This document shows, in pieces, positions 1 through 7,750 of a stretch of DNA of 64,000 nt (positions within the stretch are counted from its first letter, which is position 1; each line of letters begins with the position of its first letter). The DNA comes from Nocardia terpenica (GTDB lineage: Bacteria; Actinomycetota; Actinomycetes; Mycobacteriales; Mycobacteriaceae). A program made the position numbers and the translations under genes. Location: positions 2,108,001 through 2,172,000 of the forward strand of contig NZ_JABMCZ010000001.1 in assembly GCF_013186535.1 (NCBI RefSeq), written 5' to 3'. Below the pieces are notes generated by a model. That model was not told the DNA's origin, did no database searches, and saw only the letters and a program-made list of their open reading frames with translations.

Positions 1-1332
1 CAGCTCGGCGCGGGTGTGCTCGCGGCGGCGGCGATCCGGGTCGAAGATCGAATAGCGGGCGCGCCCATCGGTTTTCGCCCAGTACATGGTGGTGTCGGCG
101 GCCTGCAGCAGCTCGTCGGTGGTGGTGTGGGCGGTGCGTTCGATCATCACGCCGACGCTGGCGGTGACGGTCAGGCGGTGGCCGAGGATGTCGAAGGGCA
201 CGCTGAAGGCGTCGACCACCGTGCGGGCCAGCTCGGCCAGTTCGCCGGAGTTGCGGGCGCGCGGCACCAGGATGATGAATTCGTCGCCGCCCATCCGCGC
301 CACCAGCTGATCGGGGCCGCACGCGCAGGCGGTCAGGCGCGCGGCGGCCTGGGTGAGCAGCACGTCGCCGACGGCGTGACCGAGGGTGTCGTTGACGGTC
401 TTGAAATGGTCCAGATCCACGTAGCACAGGCCGACCCGGGCGGTCGGATCGGCGAAGGCGGTGGTGAGGGCGTCGAAGAAGCGGGATCGGTTGGCCAGGC
501 CGGTGAGCGGGTCGTGGAGGGCGCGGTAGGTCAGCCGCTCGCGCAGGGCGCGGCGCTCGGAGATGTCCTCCACCAGGACCAGCGTGTACTGCGGCAGGCC
601 CTGTTCGTCGCGGATCAGCGAGACGTTGATATTGGTCCACACGGTGTGGCCGTCGCGGTGGCGGTACGCCTTCTCCAACTGCACGCTGTCGTGCTCGCCG
701 CGCAGCACGCCCGCGTAGAGCTCCCACATGCCGGGCGGGTCGTCGGGGTGGGCCAGGTCGGTGACGGTGAACCGGGTCATCTCCTCGGGGCGGTAGCCGA
801 GCATGGTCGCGAACGCGGTGTTGACCTCGATGATCCGGCCGCTCATATCCGACAGGCCGGTGCCGATTCCGGCCTGGGAGAACACCGCTCGCAACCGGGC
901 CTCGCTGCCGCGCAGCTGCTGCTCGACCACGCGGCGGGCGGCGATGTCGGCGGCGCGCACGCTCTCCTGTTCGGCGAGCAGCCAGGCGCGGAAGGCGCGC
1001 ACGTAGCCGGAGGCGAACGCGCCGAGCACGGCGGCGGGGCAGGGCGCGCCGGTGTCGGCGAAATAGCGCTCCAGGACGGCGATGCTGCGGCCGAGGACCT
1101 CGTCGCCGACGAAGTGCGCGCGGGCCAGTTCGGCGCCGAGTTCGGCGGCGCGGGCGGGGTCGCCGGTGTGGGTGGCGGTGACGAGGTCGGCGGCGAGACG
1201 GGTCAGCAACTCCCGTGTCTCGCTCGCGCTCAACGGCACGACGTGATCGCGAGCGCCGCCGCCGAGCGCGGCCGCCCACCGCTCGGCCAGTTCCGCGTGC
1301 GGGCCGTCGAGATCGGACCCATCCCACGCCAT
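1..1332 (-). CDS. PAS-GGDEF diguanylate cyclase, C-terminus cut by window edge
   Basis: From an ATG at 1332 the minus strand gives 444 uninterrupted codons and runs off the left edge, so the C-terminus is missing. Residues ~1-125 are an N-terminal region I do not recognise. Residues ~135-260 look like a PAS sensor with its PAC tail (ends VLVEDISERR). Residues ~270-440 are a GGDEF domain with DLDHFK, NDTLGH and the active-site motif RMGGDEF. The GGDEF family makes cyclic di-GMP from two GTP. No membrane segment is visible, so it is probably a cytoplasmic sensor. An EAL phosphodiesterase domain often follows in such proteins, but that would lie outside the window. The opposite strand is also open for most of this length, which is a GC-rich shadow. 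The catalytic motif is intact; the start is the first ATG and is not certain. Confidence 0.9.
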   Translation of the reverse strand, partial: MAWDGSDLDGPHAELAERWAAALGGGARDHVVPLSASETRELLTRLAADLVTATHTGDPARAAELGAELARAHFVGDEVLGRSIAVLERYFADTGAPCPAAVLGAFASGYVRAFRAWLLAEQESVRAADIAARRVVEQQLRGSEARLRAVFSQAGIGTGLSDMSGRIIEVNTAFATMLGYRPEEMTRFTVTDLAHPDDPPGMWELYAGVLRGEHDSVQLEKAYRHRDGHTVWTNINVSLIRDEQGLPQYTLVLVEDISERRALRERLTYRALHDPLTGLANRSRFFDALTTAFADPTARVGLCYVDLDHFKTVNDTLGHAVGDVLLTQAAARLTACACGPDQLVARMGGDEFIILVPRARNSGELAELARTVVDAFSVPFDILGHRLTVTASVGVMIERTAHTTTDELLQAADTTMYWAKTDGRARYSIFDPDRRRREHTRAEL

Positions 1333-1449
1333 GAAGATCGATCGTAGCCGGGTCGGCGGCAACATGTGAACCGCAACCATTTCGCAGATGCTCGAATACG
1401 ATTGCGGTGCCTGGCCTTCCGGCGGGGCGCGGTAGCGGAGAGAGCGGGA

Positions 1450-2256
1450 ATGACCAGACCTGATTGGGCGCCGGAGGGCATCGACCTGGACCGGCCCAGT
1501 GCCTCCCGGGTGTACGACTACTTCGTCGGCGGGATGCACAATTTCGAGATCGACCGGGCGCTGGCGCGCCAGATCGAGGCGTTCACACCGAATGTCGCCG
1601 AAACCATGCGCGCCAATCGGGATCTGCTGCGGCGGTGTGTGCGGCTGCTGGTGGACGCCGGGATCGATCAGTTCCTCGATCTGGGGTCGGGGATTCCGAC
1701 GGTCGGCAACGTGCACGAGGTGGCGCAGGCCCGCAATCCGGGGGCGAGCGTGGTGTATGTCGACATCGATCCGGTCGCCGTGGCGCACAGCCGCGCCATC
1801 CTCGCGGACAATCCGGGCGCGACGGTGATTCAGGCGGATGTGGCCGAGCCCGAGGCGATTCTGGCCGAGGCGGCGGCGACGGGGCTGCTGGATTTCCGGC
1901 GGCCGATGGCGGTGCTGCTGCTGGGTGTGCTGCATTTCGTGCCGGAGGGGGCCGACCCGGCGGCGAGCGTGGCGCGGCTGCGGGAGGCGGTGGCGCCCGG
2001 CAGCTATCTGGCCATCACCCACGCGACCGCCGACGGGCAGCCCGCCGAGGTGCTGGCGGCGCAGAAGCTGTCCGGACGCACCTCGACCGAGATCGTCCTG
2101 CGGTCGCGGGAACAGATCGGCGCCTACTTCGCCGATTGGACGCTGCTCGCGCCGGGGCTGGTGCCGCTGCCGCTGTGGCGGCCGGACGATCCGGCGGATG
2201 TGGGGGAGTGCCCGGAGATGTCGGGGGCGTACGGCGGGGTGGCGCGTAAGTACTGA
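1450..2256 (+). CDS. SAM-dependent methyltransferase, DUF574 family
   Basis: This 268-residue protein belongs to the actinobacterial DUF574/Methyltransf_19 family. The N-terminal family signature SRVYDYFVGGMHNFEIDR lies at residues ~19-36 and the SAM-binding glycine loop LDLGSGIPT at ~76-84. An acidic strand end, VYVDIDPVAV, follows. The start at 1450 is preceded by a purine-rich stretch (GAGAGCGG). The open frame extends upstream to 1366, but the extension lacks family sequence. Members are numerous in Nocardia, Mycobacterium and Streptomyces, and their substrates are mostly unknown. It stands alone, divergent from the GGDEF gene, so context gives no clue to substrate. Confidence 0.9.
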   Translation: MTRPDWAPEGIDLDRPSASRVYDYFVGGMHNFEIDRALARQIEAFTPNVAETMRANRDLLRRCVRLLVDAGIDQFLDLGSGIPTVGNVHEVAQARNPGASVVYVDIDPVAVAHSRAILADNPGATVIQADVAEPEAILAEAAATGLLDFRRPMAVLLLGVLHFVPEGADPAASVARLREAVAPGSYLAITHATADGQPAEVLAAQKLSGRTSTEIVLRSREQIGAYFADWTLLAPGLVPLPLWRPDDPADVGECPEMSGAYGGVARKY

Positions 2257-2372
2257 GTGGCGTTGTGTACCAACGTATTCGCGAGCCAGGGTGCGCGCAT
2301 GGGCGCGGGCGTCGGTATGGTGTGAGCGCCCGGCCGTCGGCCGTGGTGATCCAGGGATACGGAAGGACTGTG

Positions 2373-2810
2373 GTGCGTACACCTTTGCTGATGGTCGCGT
2401 TCGGCGTGGCGCTCGCCGCCGGTGGCACGAATGCGGTGGCGTGGGCCGATCCGGCGGCCGGACCCGCCGTCGCGACGCCGATCTCGGAACCGATGATCGT
2501 GGGTACCGACGCGGACGGACAGACGGTGACGCTGACCGTCGGCCAGGAGCTGGCCATCGCCCTCCCCGACAACCCCTCCACCGGATACCGCTGGCAGCTG
2601 GCCGATTTCGACCAGGGCGTCATGCACCAGGAGGGCGACCCCCAATTTCGCCCGACCAACATCATGCCCGGCTCCCCGGGAACGTCGGTGTGGACATTCA
2701 CCGCATCCGCCCCCGGCAACACCCGCCTCGACCTGGTGTCACTGCCGCCCGCCTGGCAGCCGGGCACACCCCCGCCCCAACACTTCTCGGTGAACGCATC
2801 GGTTCACTGA
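2373..2810 (+). CDS. Secreted chagasin-type (I42) protease inhibitor
   Basis: The protein has 145 residues with a signal peptide (hydrophobic core LLMVAFGVALAAGG, cleavage near AWA-DP at ~26). The mature part has the chagasin/I42 loops: DNPSTGYRW at ~66-74 (the NPxTG loop), a GxxG-W segment GSPGTSVWTF, and a PAW segment near the C-terminus in place of the usual RPW loop. Family members inhibit papain-type cysteine proteases by inserting these three loops into the active-site cleft. The GTG start at 2373 lies six bases after GGAAGG; an adjacent GTG at 2370 is the alternative. Secretion suggests action on the cell surface or on host or competitor proteases, which is an inference. No target protease is encoded nearby. 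Confidence 0.82.
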   Translation: MRTPLLMVAFGVALAAGGTNAVAWADPAAGPAVATPISEPMIVGTDADGQTVTLTVGQELAIALPDNPSTGYRWQLADFDQGVMHQEGDPQFRPTNIMPGSPGTSVWTFTASAPGNTRLDLVSLPPAWQPGTPPPQHFSVNASVH

Positions 2811-2826
2811 GCGCGCTCGGGGCTTT

Positions 2827-2948
2827 GTCGATCCCGGCGCGCCGGACCCGCTGATCCCGGCGTGCCGGACCTGTCGGTCCTGGTGTGCTGGGCCTGTTGG
2901 TCTTGGTGTGCTGGGCCTGTTGGTCCCGGCGTGCTTTTGGCCGGGATC
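2827..2948. repeat. Stem-loop with 4-unit tandem tail (repeat family copy A)
   Basis: A stem-loop occupies 2922-2948: arm GGTCCCGGC, loop GTGCTTTTG, arm GCCGGGATC, nine pairs with one G-T. Read on the minus strand, the 3' arm at 2930 opens a tandem series of four 23-bp units down to 2839, then a partial fifth. Each unit begins GCCGGG or a variant and ends in GCAC or GCGC. It lies in the gap between the chagasin-like gene and the next secreted-protein gene. The same loop and stem recur at five other places in the window. Function unknown; it could act as a terminator or as a protein-binding repeat. Confidence 0.85.
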
Positions 2949-3053
2949 GCACACCATATTCTTCGTTATCCACCACGTTGCCCGGTGACCCGTGGTGTGC
3001 GATTCTCGGTGGAGCCCCTTCCGGGGGGAAATTCTTCGTCTGAGGGGGCTCGA

Positions 3054-3479
3054 ATGCGGATGATGTCCAGGGTGGGCGCGGGGGTTGCGGCGTTCGGTGT
3101 GGTGGTCGGGGTCGCTTGTGCTGCACCCGATGCTGTGGCGGATGTGACTGCGGTCGAGGTTGCGCCGGGGATGAGTTTCGGGAGTTCGGGGGTGTATGGG
3201 ACCGGGTGTTCGTACACGATTACCGCGACCGCGAAGCCGGGGACCTCGGTGTTGTTCATCGATGAGGTCGGTGGGGTTCGTACGCAGGAGACGTTGCGGC
3301 CGCCGGGGGCGCCGACCGGCGATACCGGGAAGGCTCAGACCGTGTGGACGCCCGATCGGGCGGGCGTGCACACGATTTGGGCGGGTGAGTATCCGACGCC
3401 GGGGGCGGCGATCGTTACCTCCGAGGTGAACGTGGGTACCGGGATCAACCTGGGGCCCGCCTGCCTGGTGCTGCCGTAG
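3054..3479 (+). CDS. Small secreted protein of unknown function
   Basis: The protein has 141 residues with a clear signal peptide (core VGAGVAAFGVVVGVACAAP, cleavage near AVA-DV at ~30). The mature part is rich in Gly, Thr and Val with a beta-sandwich look (TITATAKPGTSVLFID, VWTPDRAGVHTIWAGEY) and two cysteines, one near residue 51 and one near the C-terminus, that could form a disulphide. The pattern is Ig-like, but I cannot name a family. The ATG at 3054 is preceded by GAGGGGG at good spacing; the frame is open further upstream, but there it runs through the tandem repeat and is not coding. Probably exported to the envelope or medium. Confidence 0.75.
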   Translation: MRMMSRVGAGVAAFGVVVGVACAAPDAVADVTAVEVAPGMSFGSSGVYGTGCSYTITATAKPGTSVLFIDEVGGVRTQETLRPPGAPTGDTGKAQTVWTPDRAGVHTIWAGEYPTPGAAIVTSEVNVGTGINLGPACLVLP

Positions 3480-3492
3480 AACGCCCGTATTG

Positions 3493-3507
3493 CCTTGCGG
3501 TGCAAGG
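3493..3507. terminator. Small hairpin between convergent genes
   Basis: CCTTGC-GGT-GCAAGG forms a six-pair hairpin in the 35-bp gap between two convergent genes. It has no T tract. It may serve as a bidirectional terminator, but the stem is short. Confidence 0.3.
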
Positions 3508-3514
3508 GGATCGG

Positions 3515-4420
3515 TCAGTCCTGTCGGCCGAGGTCGGCGACGATCTGTTCGATGTGATCGTGCCATGTAGCCAGAGCTTCGGCGGTCTCCTCGGGGGTCA
3601 GCTGCGGTGCGGTGTCGGTGAGGGTGATGCGCGCACCGCCGGGGCCGGGGCGGAGTTGCCAGCGGATGGTGTGGGGATTCGTTGTGGCGGTATGGAATTC
3701 GAGGAGTGATGGGGGATCGACGGTGCGAGCCGGGCCGGTGGGGAGACCGGCCGGGGCGAAGGGCGCCGGGGGTTCGGCGCCTGCGGTGGGGGTGTGCCCG
3801 GCGGTCAGGGCCTGCCAGACCTCGTCGACGGGGTGCATCATCAGCTGGCGTTCGAAGCGGATGATTGTGGCGGTGTCGGTCTGTTCGGCCGTGCCCTCGT
3901 CCAGGCCGAACTGCCGGACGTACCGCTCGTGCTGCTGGGGCCAGGAGAAATCGGGGTCGGCGGAGGTGGGGGCGTCGGTGCGGGAATCGGCGAGTGCGTC
4001 CAGGCAGCGGTGCCAGCCGGTGGCGAAGCTCGCCGCGCCGGGGCGGTCGCCGAAGGTGTGCAGGAAGACGAGGCGGCAGCCGGTCGGGAGCGGGTGCAAT
4101 TCGAAACGGAGAGTGCGGATTTCGTCGAATCCGGCCAACCCGACCGCGGAGGAGTCCATGCGGTACTCCAGGACGTGCGGCGGCTCCAGGGCGGTCACGA
4201 CGCCGTGGATGGTCACCGCCTGCTCGCCCGCGCCGTAGACCTCGCGCACCTTGCCGCCGACGACCGGCTCCAGCTCCCTTTCGGCCGCCGGATACCAGTG
4301 CGCCAGCCGGTCGGAGTCGAAGACGGCCCGCCACACGGTCTCCACCGGGTGGGCCAGTTCGCGTTCGAAGCGCAGCTCCCAGCGGTCGCCGTCGCGGCGC
4401 AGGGTTCCGGTGCGGCTCAT
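3515..4420 (-). CDS. Two-domain SRPBCC (AHSA1-like) protein
   Basis: The protein has 301 residues. Residues ~1-145 are one START/SRPBCC (AHSA1-like) domain: FERELAHPVETVWRAVFDS is the typical first helix and LAHWYP the following loop. Residues ~180-290 start a second copy (RFERQLMMHPVDEVWQALT) that ends in a helix carrying WHDHIEQIV. These folds bind hydrophobic ligands; the specific ligand is unknown. Start chosen at the ATG at 4420, which has AGGAG upstream and overlaps the stop of the ArsR gene (ATGA). ArsR-SRPBCC pairs of this layout are common in actinobacteria, with the regulator controlling the pair. The second domain looks more diverged and may be partly degenerate. Confidence 0.85.
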   Translation of the reverse strand: MSRTGTLRRDGDRWELRFERELAHPVETVWRAVFDSDRLAHWYPAAERELEPVVGGKVREVYGAGEQAVTIHGVVTALEPPHVLEYRMDSSAVGLAGFDEIRTLRFELHPLPTGCRLVFLHTFGDRPGAASFATGWHRCLDALADSRTDAPTSADPDFSWPQQHERYVRQFGLDEGTAEQTDTATIIRFERQLMMHPVDEVWQALTAGHTPTAGAEPPAPFAPAGLPTGPARTVDPPSLLEFHTATTNPHTIRWQLRPGPGGARITLTDTAPQLTPEETAEALATWHDHIEQIVADLGRQD

Positions 4421-4755
4421 GACGTTTCTCCTCGTTCGGGATTCGCGGGCTCCGGCGGGGCGTCGAGATGGCGTTCGAGGGTGTCGAGACTGTCGGCCCA
4501 CAACCGGCGATAGGGCGCCAGCCAGGCATCGAGCTCGGCCAGCGGCGCCGGATCCAGCTCGTACCAGCGGCGCTGCGCGTCGACCCGGACCCGGACGAAA
4601 CCGGCCTCCCGCAACACGCGCAGATGTTTCGAGGTACCCGGCTGGGACAACCCGAGCCGAGTGGCCAACTCGCCCACCGACTGCGGCCGCTGCAGCAGCA
4701 AATCCAGAATGCGGCGGCGATTCGGCTCGACGAGAACGTCGAACGCTACTGTCAC
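4417..4755 (-). CDS. ArsR-family winged-helix regulator
   Basis: The protein has 112 residues, the usual length for ArsR/SmtB regulators. The winged helix is clear: EPNRRRILDLLLQRPQSVGE (about 10-29), then recognition helix SQPGTSKHLRVLREAG (about 37-52), then a wing containing RWYELDP. No cysteine cluster is present, so it is not a metal sensor of the ArsR/CmtR type; it fits the group that partners SRPBCC proteins. It is the first gene of a two-gene unit with a four-base overlap. The AT-rich stretch at 4756-4800 holds its likely promoter and operator, although I see no clean palindrome there. Confidence 0.88.
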   Translation of the reverse strand: MTVAFDVLVEPNRRRILDLLLQRPQSVGELATRLGLSQPGTSKHLRVLREAGFVRVRVDAQRRWYELDPAPLAELDAWLAPYRRLWADSLDTLERHLDAPPEPANPERGETS

Positions 4756-4806
4756 AACCGCCAGTGTGCCTCTTTGGTTATATTCCCGTCAAGGCATATA
4801 GGGCCG

Positions 4807-5373
4807 TCAGCCCACGCCGCCGTCGCGTTCGCGGGTGGCGGCCAGGAGGTCTTCGCGGGCGCGGGCGATGCGAGAGCGGACGGTGCCCACGGGGCAGCCG
4901 CAGACCTCGGCGGCCTCCTGGTAGGACAGGCCCAGGACCTGGGTGAGGATCAGGGCCTCGCGGCGTTCGGGGTCCAGGCCGTCGAGCAGCATGCGGATCT
5001 CGACGAGGTCCTCGAAGGTGCGGCCGGTGCGCTGCACGGCGGCGCGCTGTTCGGCGGCGGACTCCCAGTCGTCGGTGTCGTGCAGGCGGGGGCGGGCGAC
5101 CGCGGAGCGGATGGAGTCGACCACCACGCGGCGCGCGATCGACAGCAGCCAGGCGCGGGCCGAGGCGCGGCCCGCGAATCGGGGCAGGCTGCCGTAGGCG
5201 CGGACGAACGTCTCCTGGGTGAGGTCGTCGGCCGCGCCGGGGCCCGCGCGATAGGCGTGGAACCGCCAGACATCGGCCTGCATGGCGCGCACCCATTGTT
5301 CGAATGCCCGCCGATCGCCGCGACCCGCGGCCAGGGCAAGCGCGGTCAGCTCGTCGTCTTTGTCACCGGGCAC
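4807..5373 (-). CDS. ECF-type RNA polymerase sigma factor
   Basis: The protein has 188 residues. Region 2 contains DDLTQETFVRAYGSLPRF (core binding and -10 recognition). Region 4 contains LSYQEAAEVCGCPVGTVRSR, the helix-turn-helix that reads the -35 element. No extra C-terminal sensory domain is present. It diverges from a zinc-finger membrane protein at 5458, which is the classic arrangement of an ECF sigma with its anti-sigma, although here the two are divergent rather than co-directional. The compact length and divergent layout recall mycobacterial SigC, but I cannot assign orthology by eye. Confidence 0.92.
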   Translation of the reverse strand: MPGDKDDELTALALAAGRGDRRAFEQWVRAMQADVWRFHAYRAGPGAADDLTQETFVRAYGSLPRFAGRASARAWLLSIARRVVVDSIRSAVARPRLHDTDDWESAAEQRAAVQRTGRTFEDLVEIRMLLDGLDPERREALILTQVLGLSYQEAAEVCGCPVGTVRSRIARAREDLLAATRERDGGVG

Positions 5374-5457
5374 GGTTCGTCAGGCTACTACATGCTGTCG
5401 TGGAAGCTTGCATACCGTGGCGGGAACTCTTCGGCGGGTCTGCGCGACCATAGGGAC

Positions 5458-6189
5458 ATGAGGTGCGAAACGGTCCGCGAAGCGTTGTCCGCGCGTATCG
5501 ACGGCGAGCCGGAACCGATCCGGGCCGCGGTGGTCGATCGGCATGTGGTGGGCTGCGCGGGCTGCCGGGACTGGTACCGCCGCGCCGAAGAGCTGCGCCG
5601 GGCGACGATTCTGCATCCTGCGCCCGCGGTGCCGGACCTGACCGCGCGGATCATGGCGGCCGTGCCCGAACAGACCCGCGAGCCCGTCGGGCTGCGGGCC
5701 GCGCTGGCCGTCGTCGCCGTCGCGCAGACCAGCCTGGCGCTGGCCCAGCTGTTCGGCGCCGACACCGGCATGGGGCATGCGGCGCACGGCGCGTTCATGA
5801 TGGGCCACATGAGCCACGAGAGCGCGGCCTGGAACCTGGCGATCGGCATCGGGCTGGTGTGGGCGGCGCTGCGCACCCGCACCGCGGCCGGGCAGCTGCC
5901 CATGCTGAGCGTGTTCGTCGGCGTGCTGACCGGGGTCTCGCTGCTCGACATCACGCGCGGGGATGTGACTGCGGCCCGGCTGATTTCGCATGTTCCGGTG
6001 CTGCTCGGGGTGGCGCTGCTGTATCTGGTGTACCGCCGACACCGCGACGATGATCGGCCTATCGGAGACCGAATGGATACCGGGCGTGAGCGTTTCGCGG
6101 ACGAGGTGCCGGATATCGATGTGGCGCACGAGGATTCGATCCTGCGGTTCCGGCATCGACGTCCGGCCAGTCGTCATCGCGCCGCGTAG
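5458..6189 (+). CDS. Zinc-finger (zf-HC2) membrane protein, candidate anti-sigma factor
   Basis: The protein has 243 residues. The N-terminus has an anti-sigma type zinc finger: Cys3, then RHVVGCAGC (H-x3-C-x2-C) near residues 32-40. About four hydrophobic segments follow between residues ~80 and ~200. The first inter-helix loop is rich in Met and His (GMGHAAHGAFMMGHMSHES), a composition typical of copper-handling proteins. The C-terminal tail after ~200 is charged. ZAS proteins bind their ECF sigma through the zinc finger, and the divergent sigma gene at 4807-5373 is the obvious partner. That the Met/His loop senses metal is my inference. The start ATG at 5458 is chosen because the zinc finger begins there. 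Confidence 0.8.
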   Translation: MRCETVREALSARIDGEPEPIRAAVVDRHVVGCAGCRDWYRRAEELRRATILHPAPAVPDLTARIMAAVPEQTREPVGLRAALAVVAVAQTSLALAQLFGADTGMGHAAHGAFMMGHMSHESAAWNLAIGIGLVWAALRTRTAAGQLPMLSVFVGVLTGVSLLDITRGDVTAARLISHVPVLLGVALLYLVYRRHRDDDRPIGDRMDTGRERFADEVPDIDVAHEDSILRFRHRRPASRHRAA

Positions 6190-6206
6190 GTCGAGTGCGG
6201 CACATG

Positions 6207-6590
6207 GATTCCGGCCAAAAGCATGCCGGAATCATGAGTGGCAGCACGCCGGACTGACGGGTGGCCGCTTGCCGGAGTGACGGGTGGCAGCCTGCCGGAA
6301 TGACGAGTGGACGCTTGCCGGAGTGACGGGTGGCAGCCTGCCGGAATGACGAGTGGACGCTTGCCGGAGTGACGGGTGGCAGCCTGCCGGAATGACGAGT
6401 GGACGCTTGCCGGAGTGACGGGTGGCAGCCTGCCGGAGTGACGGGTGGCAGCCTGCCGGAATGGCGAGTGGACGCTTGCCGGAGTGACGGGCGGTAGCCT
6501 GCCGGAGTGACGGGTGGCAGCCTGCCGGAATGGCGAGTGGACGCTTGCCGGAGTGACGGGCGGTAGCATGCCGGAATGACGGTGCGGCCT
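6207..6590. repeat. Stem-loop with 15-unit 23-bp tandem array (repeat family copy B)
   Basis: The head is a perfect nine-pair hairpin at 6207-6233: GATTCCGGC, loop CAAAAGCAT, GCCGGAATC. From 6225, the first base of the 3' arm, the sequence runs in exact 23-bp units for 15 units to 6569, and a partial unit follows to about 6590. Two unit types alternate for much of the array, giving a 46-bp higher-order period: one carries GCCGGAATGACGAGTGGACG and the other GCCGGAGTGACGGGTGGCAG. It fills the whole gap between two convergent genes (ends at 6189 and 6599). No protein is encoded; open frames across it are artefacts of the repeat. Confidence 0.95.
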
Positions 6591-6598
6591 AAGCTGTT

Positions 6599-7453
6599 TC
6601 AGTAGCCGGACTTGGCGTTGACGCGCATGGGCCAGTACCGCTCGCCGTCGGCGGGGGTGTAGTTCGGCCAGCGGGGTGGGTTGCCCTCGGGGTGGTCGCC
6701 CAGGACTGTGACGCGGCGGCCGCGGCGGGGCTCGTCGTAGTCGTTGACCGCGTAGTGCTGGGTGACGCGGTTGTCCCAGAGGGCTACCGCGCCCGGCTGC
6801 CAGCGGAACCGGCAGGTGAACTGCGGGCCCTCGGAGAATTCGACGAGATGCTGGAGCAGCGCGTCGCTTTCGGGGCGGCTCAGCTGCGGGATGTGCGAGG
6901 TGAACAGCCGGTTCACATACAGCGAGCGGCGGCCGGTCTCCGGATGCACCCGCACCAGCGGATGTTCGGCCGAGGCCGTGTAGTCGCCCGCCGTCACCGA
7001 ATGCACCGCGGTCAGGCCGTCGACCAGATCCCGCAGCGGCGCGGACAGCCGCTCGTAGACCAGATACTGATTGGTCCACATGGTGTCGCCGCCGCGCGGC
7101 GGGCAGGTCGTCAACTGCAGGATCGACACCAGCGGCGGGCTTTCGTGAAAGGTCATGTCGGTGTGCCAGCAGTCGACCTTTCCGCCCCGGTCCGACTCGA
7201 TCAGAACTATTTCGGGAAAACCCTCGAGTTTCGGCAGATAGGGATGCAACTCGACCTCGCCGAAGCGGCGGCCGAACGCGATATGCGCGGCCGGCGGCAG
7301 GTCGCCCTGATCCGGGAAGAACAGCACCTGATATTCGAGCAGCAGCTCGTGCACCGTCTCGAATTCGGTGTCGGTCAGCGTCGCGAGATCGATACCTCGC
7401 AGCTCGGCGCCGAGAGCGCCGGAAATCGGCTGAACGGTAATGGTCGCAGGCAT
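6599..7453 (-). CDS. TauD/TfdA-family 2-oxoglutarate/Fe(II) dioxygenase
   Basis: The protein has 284 residues, the family's usual length. The iron ligands are visible: H-x-D in CWHTDMTF and the distal His in VTQHYAVNDYD. The 2-oxoglutarate-binding Arg is in RRGRRVTVLG, about ten residues on. Family reactions are 2-oxoglutarate-dependent hydroxylations such as taurine and 2,4-D oxygenation. The substrate here is unknown. The ATG at 7453 has GGAGGGG at ideal spacing; the longer open frame upstream is non-coding. It diverges from the biosynthetic operon starting at 7751 and could be a tailoring oxygenase of that pathway or an unrelated neighbour. Confidence 0.9.
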   Translation of the reverse strand: MPATITVQPISGALGAELRGIDLATLTDTEFETVHELLLEYQVLFFPDQGDLPPAAHIAFGRRFGEVELHPYLPKLEGFPEIVLIESDRGGKVDCWHTDMTFHESPPLVSILQLTTCPPRGGDTMWTNQYLVYERLSAPLRDLVDGLTAVHSVTAGDYTASAEHPLVRVHPETGRRSLYVNRLFTSHIPQLSRPESDALLQHLVEFSEGPQFTCRFRWQPGAVALWDNRVTQHYAVNDYDEPRRGRRVTVLGDHPEGNPPRWPNYTPADGERYWPMRVNAKSGY

Positions 7454-7533
7454 CGATGACCCCTCCTGGCCGCAACGGGAAGCCGACGGCTGCCATGGTA
7501 TGTCGCGGATCCGAATCGCGCAGCCCAACGAGC

Positions 7534-7582
7534 GGATAAATTTAGGATAAACAATGCTTCCGGACAATAATTTCTGGATAAC
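7534..7582. promoter_or_regulatory. AT-rich region with GGATAAA direct repeats, candidate SARP site
   Basis: The 297-bp gap between the dioxygenase and the aminotransferase is clearly AT-richer than its surroundings. GGATAAA occurs at 7534 and 7545, exactly 11 bp apart, with related heptamers GGACAAT at 7562 and GGATAAC at 7576. Heptamer direct repeats with 11- or 22-bp spacing are the known binding pattern of SARP activators, and a SARP gene closes this cluster. The third and fourth heptamers do not keep the 11-bp register, so this is a candidate only. Confidence 0.35.
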
Positions 7583-7750
7583 ATCGAAACCGGTCATATT
7601 GCCCGTGATCGGTTTTCCGTGGGATGATCCCGGCATACATTCGGTACGGGGTGGAGGTCGGACGGTCCGGCAATTCTGTCGATCATGAATTGGTGAGTTT
7701 TTCCGGTGGCGTCACGGCGAAACCGGCGGTTGATAGCGGAGGGTCCGGTG

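Noticed and set aside
16..1347. Long plus-strand open frame opposite the GGDEF gene
   Set aside because: It is a shadow: the minus strand carries PAS and GGDEF motifs in frame, the plus frame has only low-complexity Gly/Ala/His text.
6225..6590. Possible CRISPR array because of regular short repeats
   Set aside because: Units are contiguous with no unique spacers of constant length, repeats start within a hairpin arm, and no cas gene is present.
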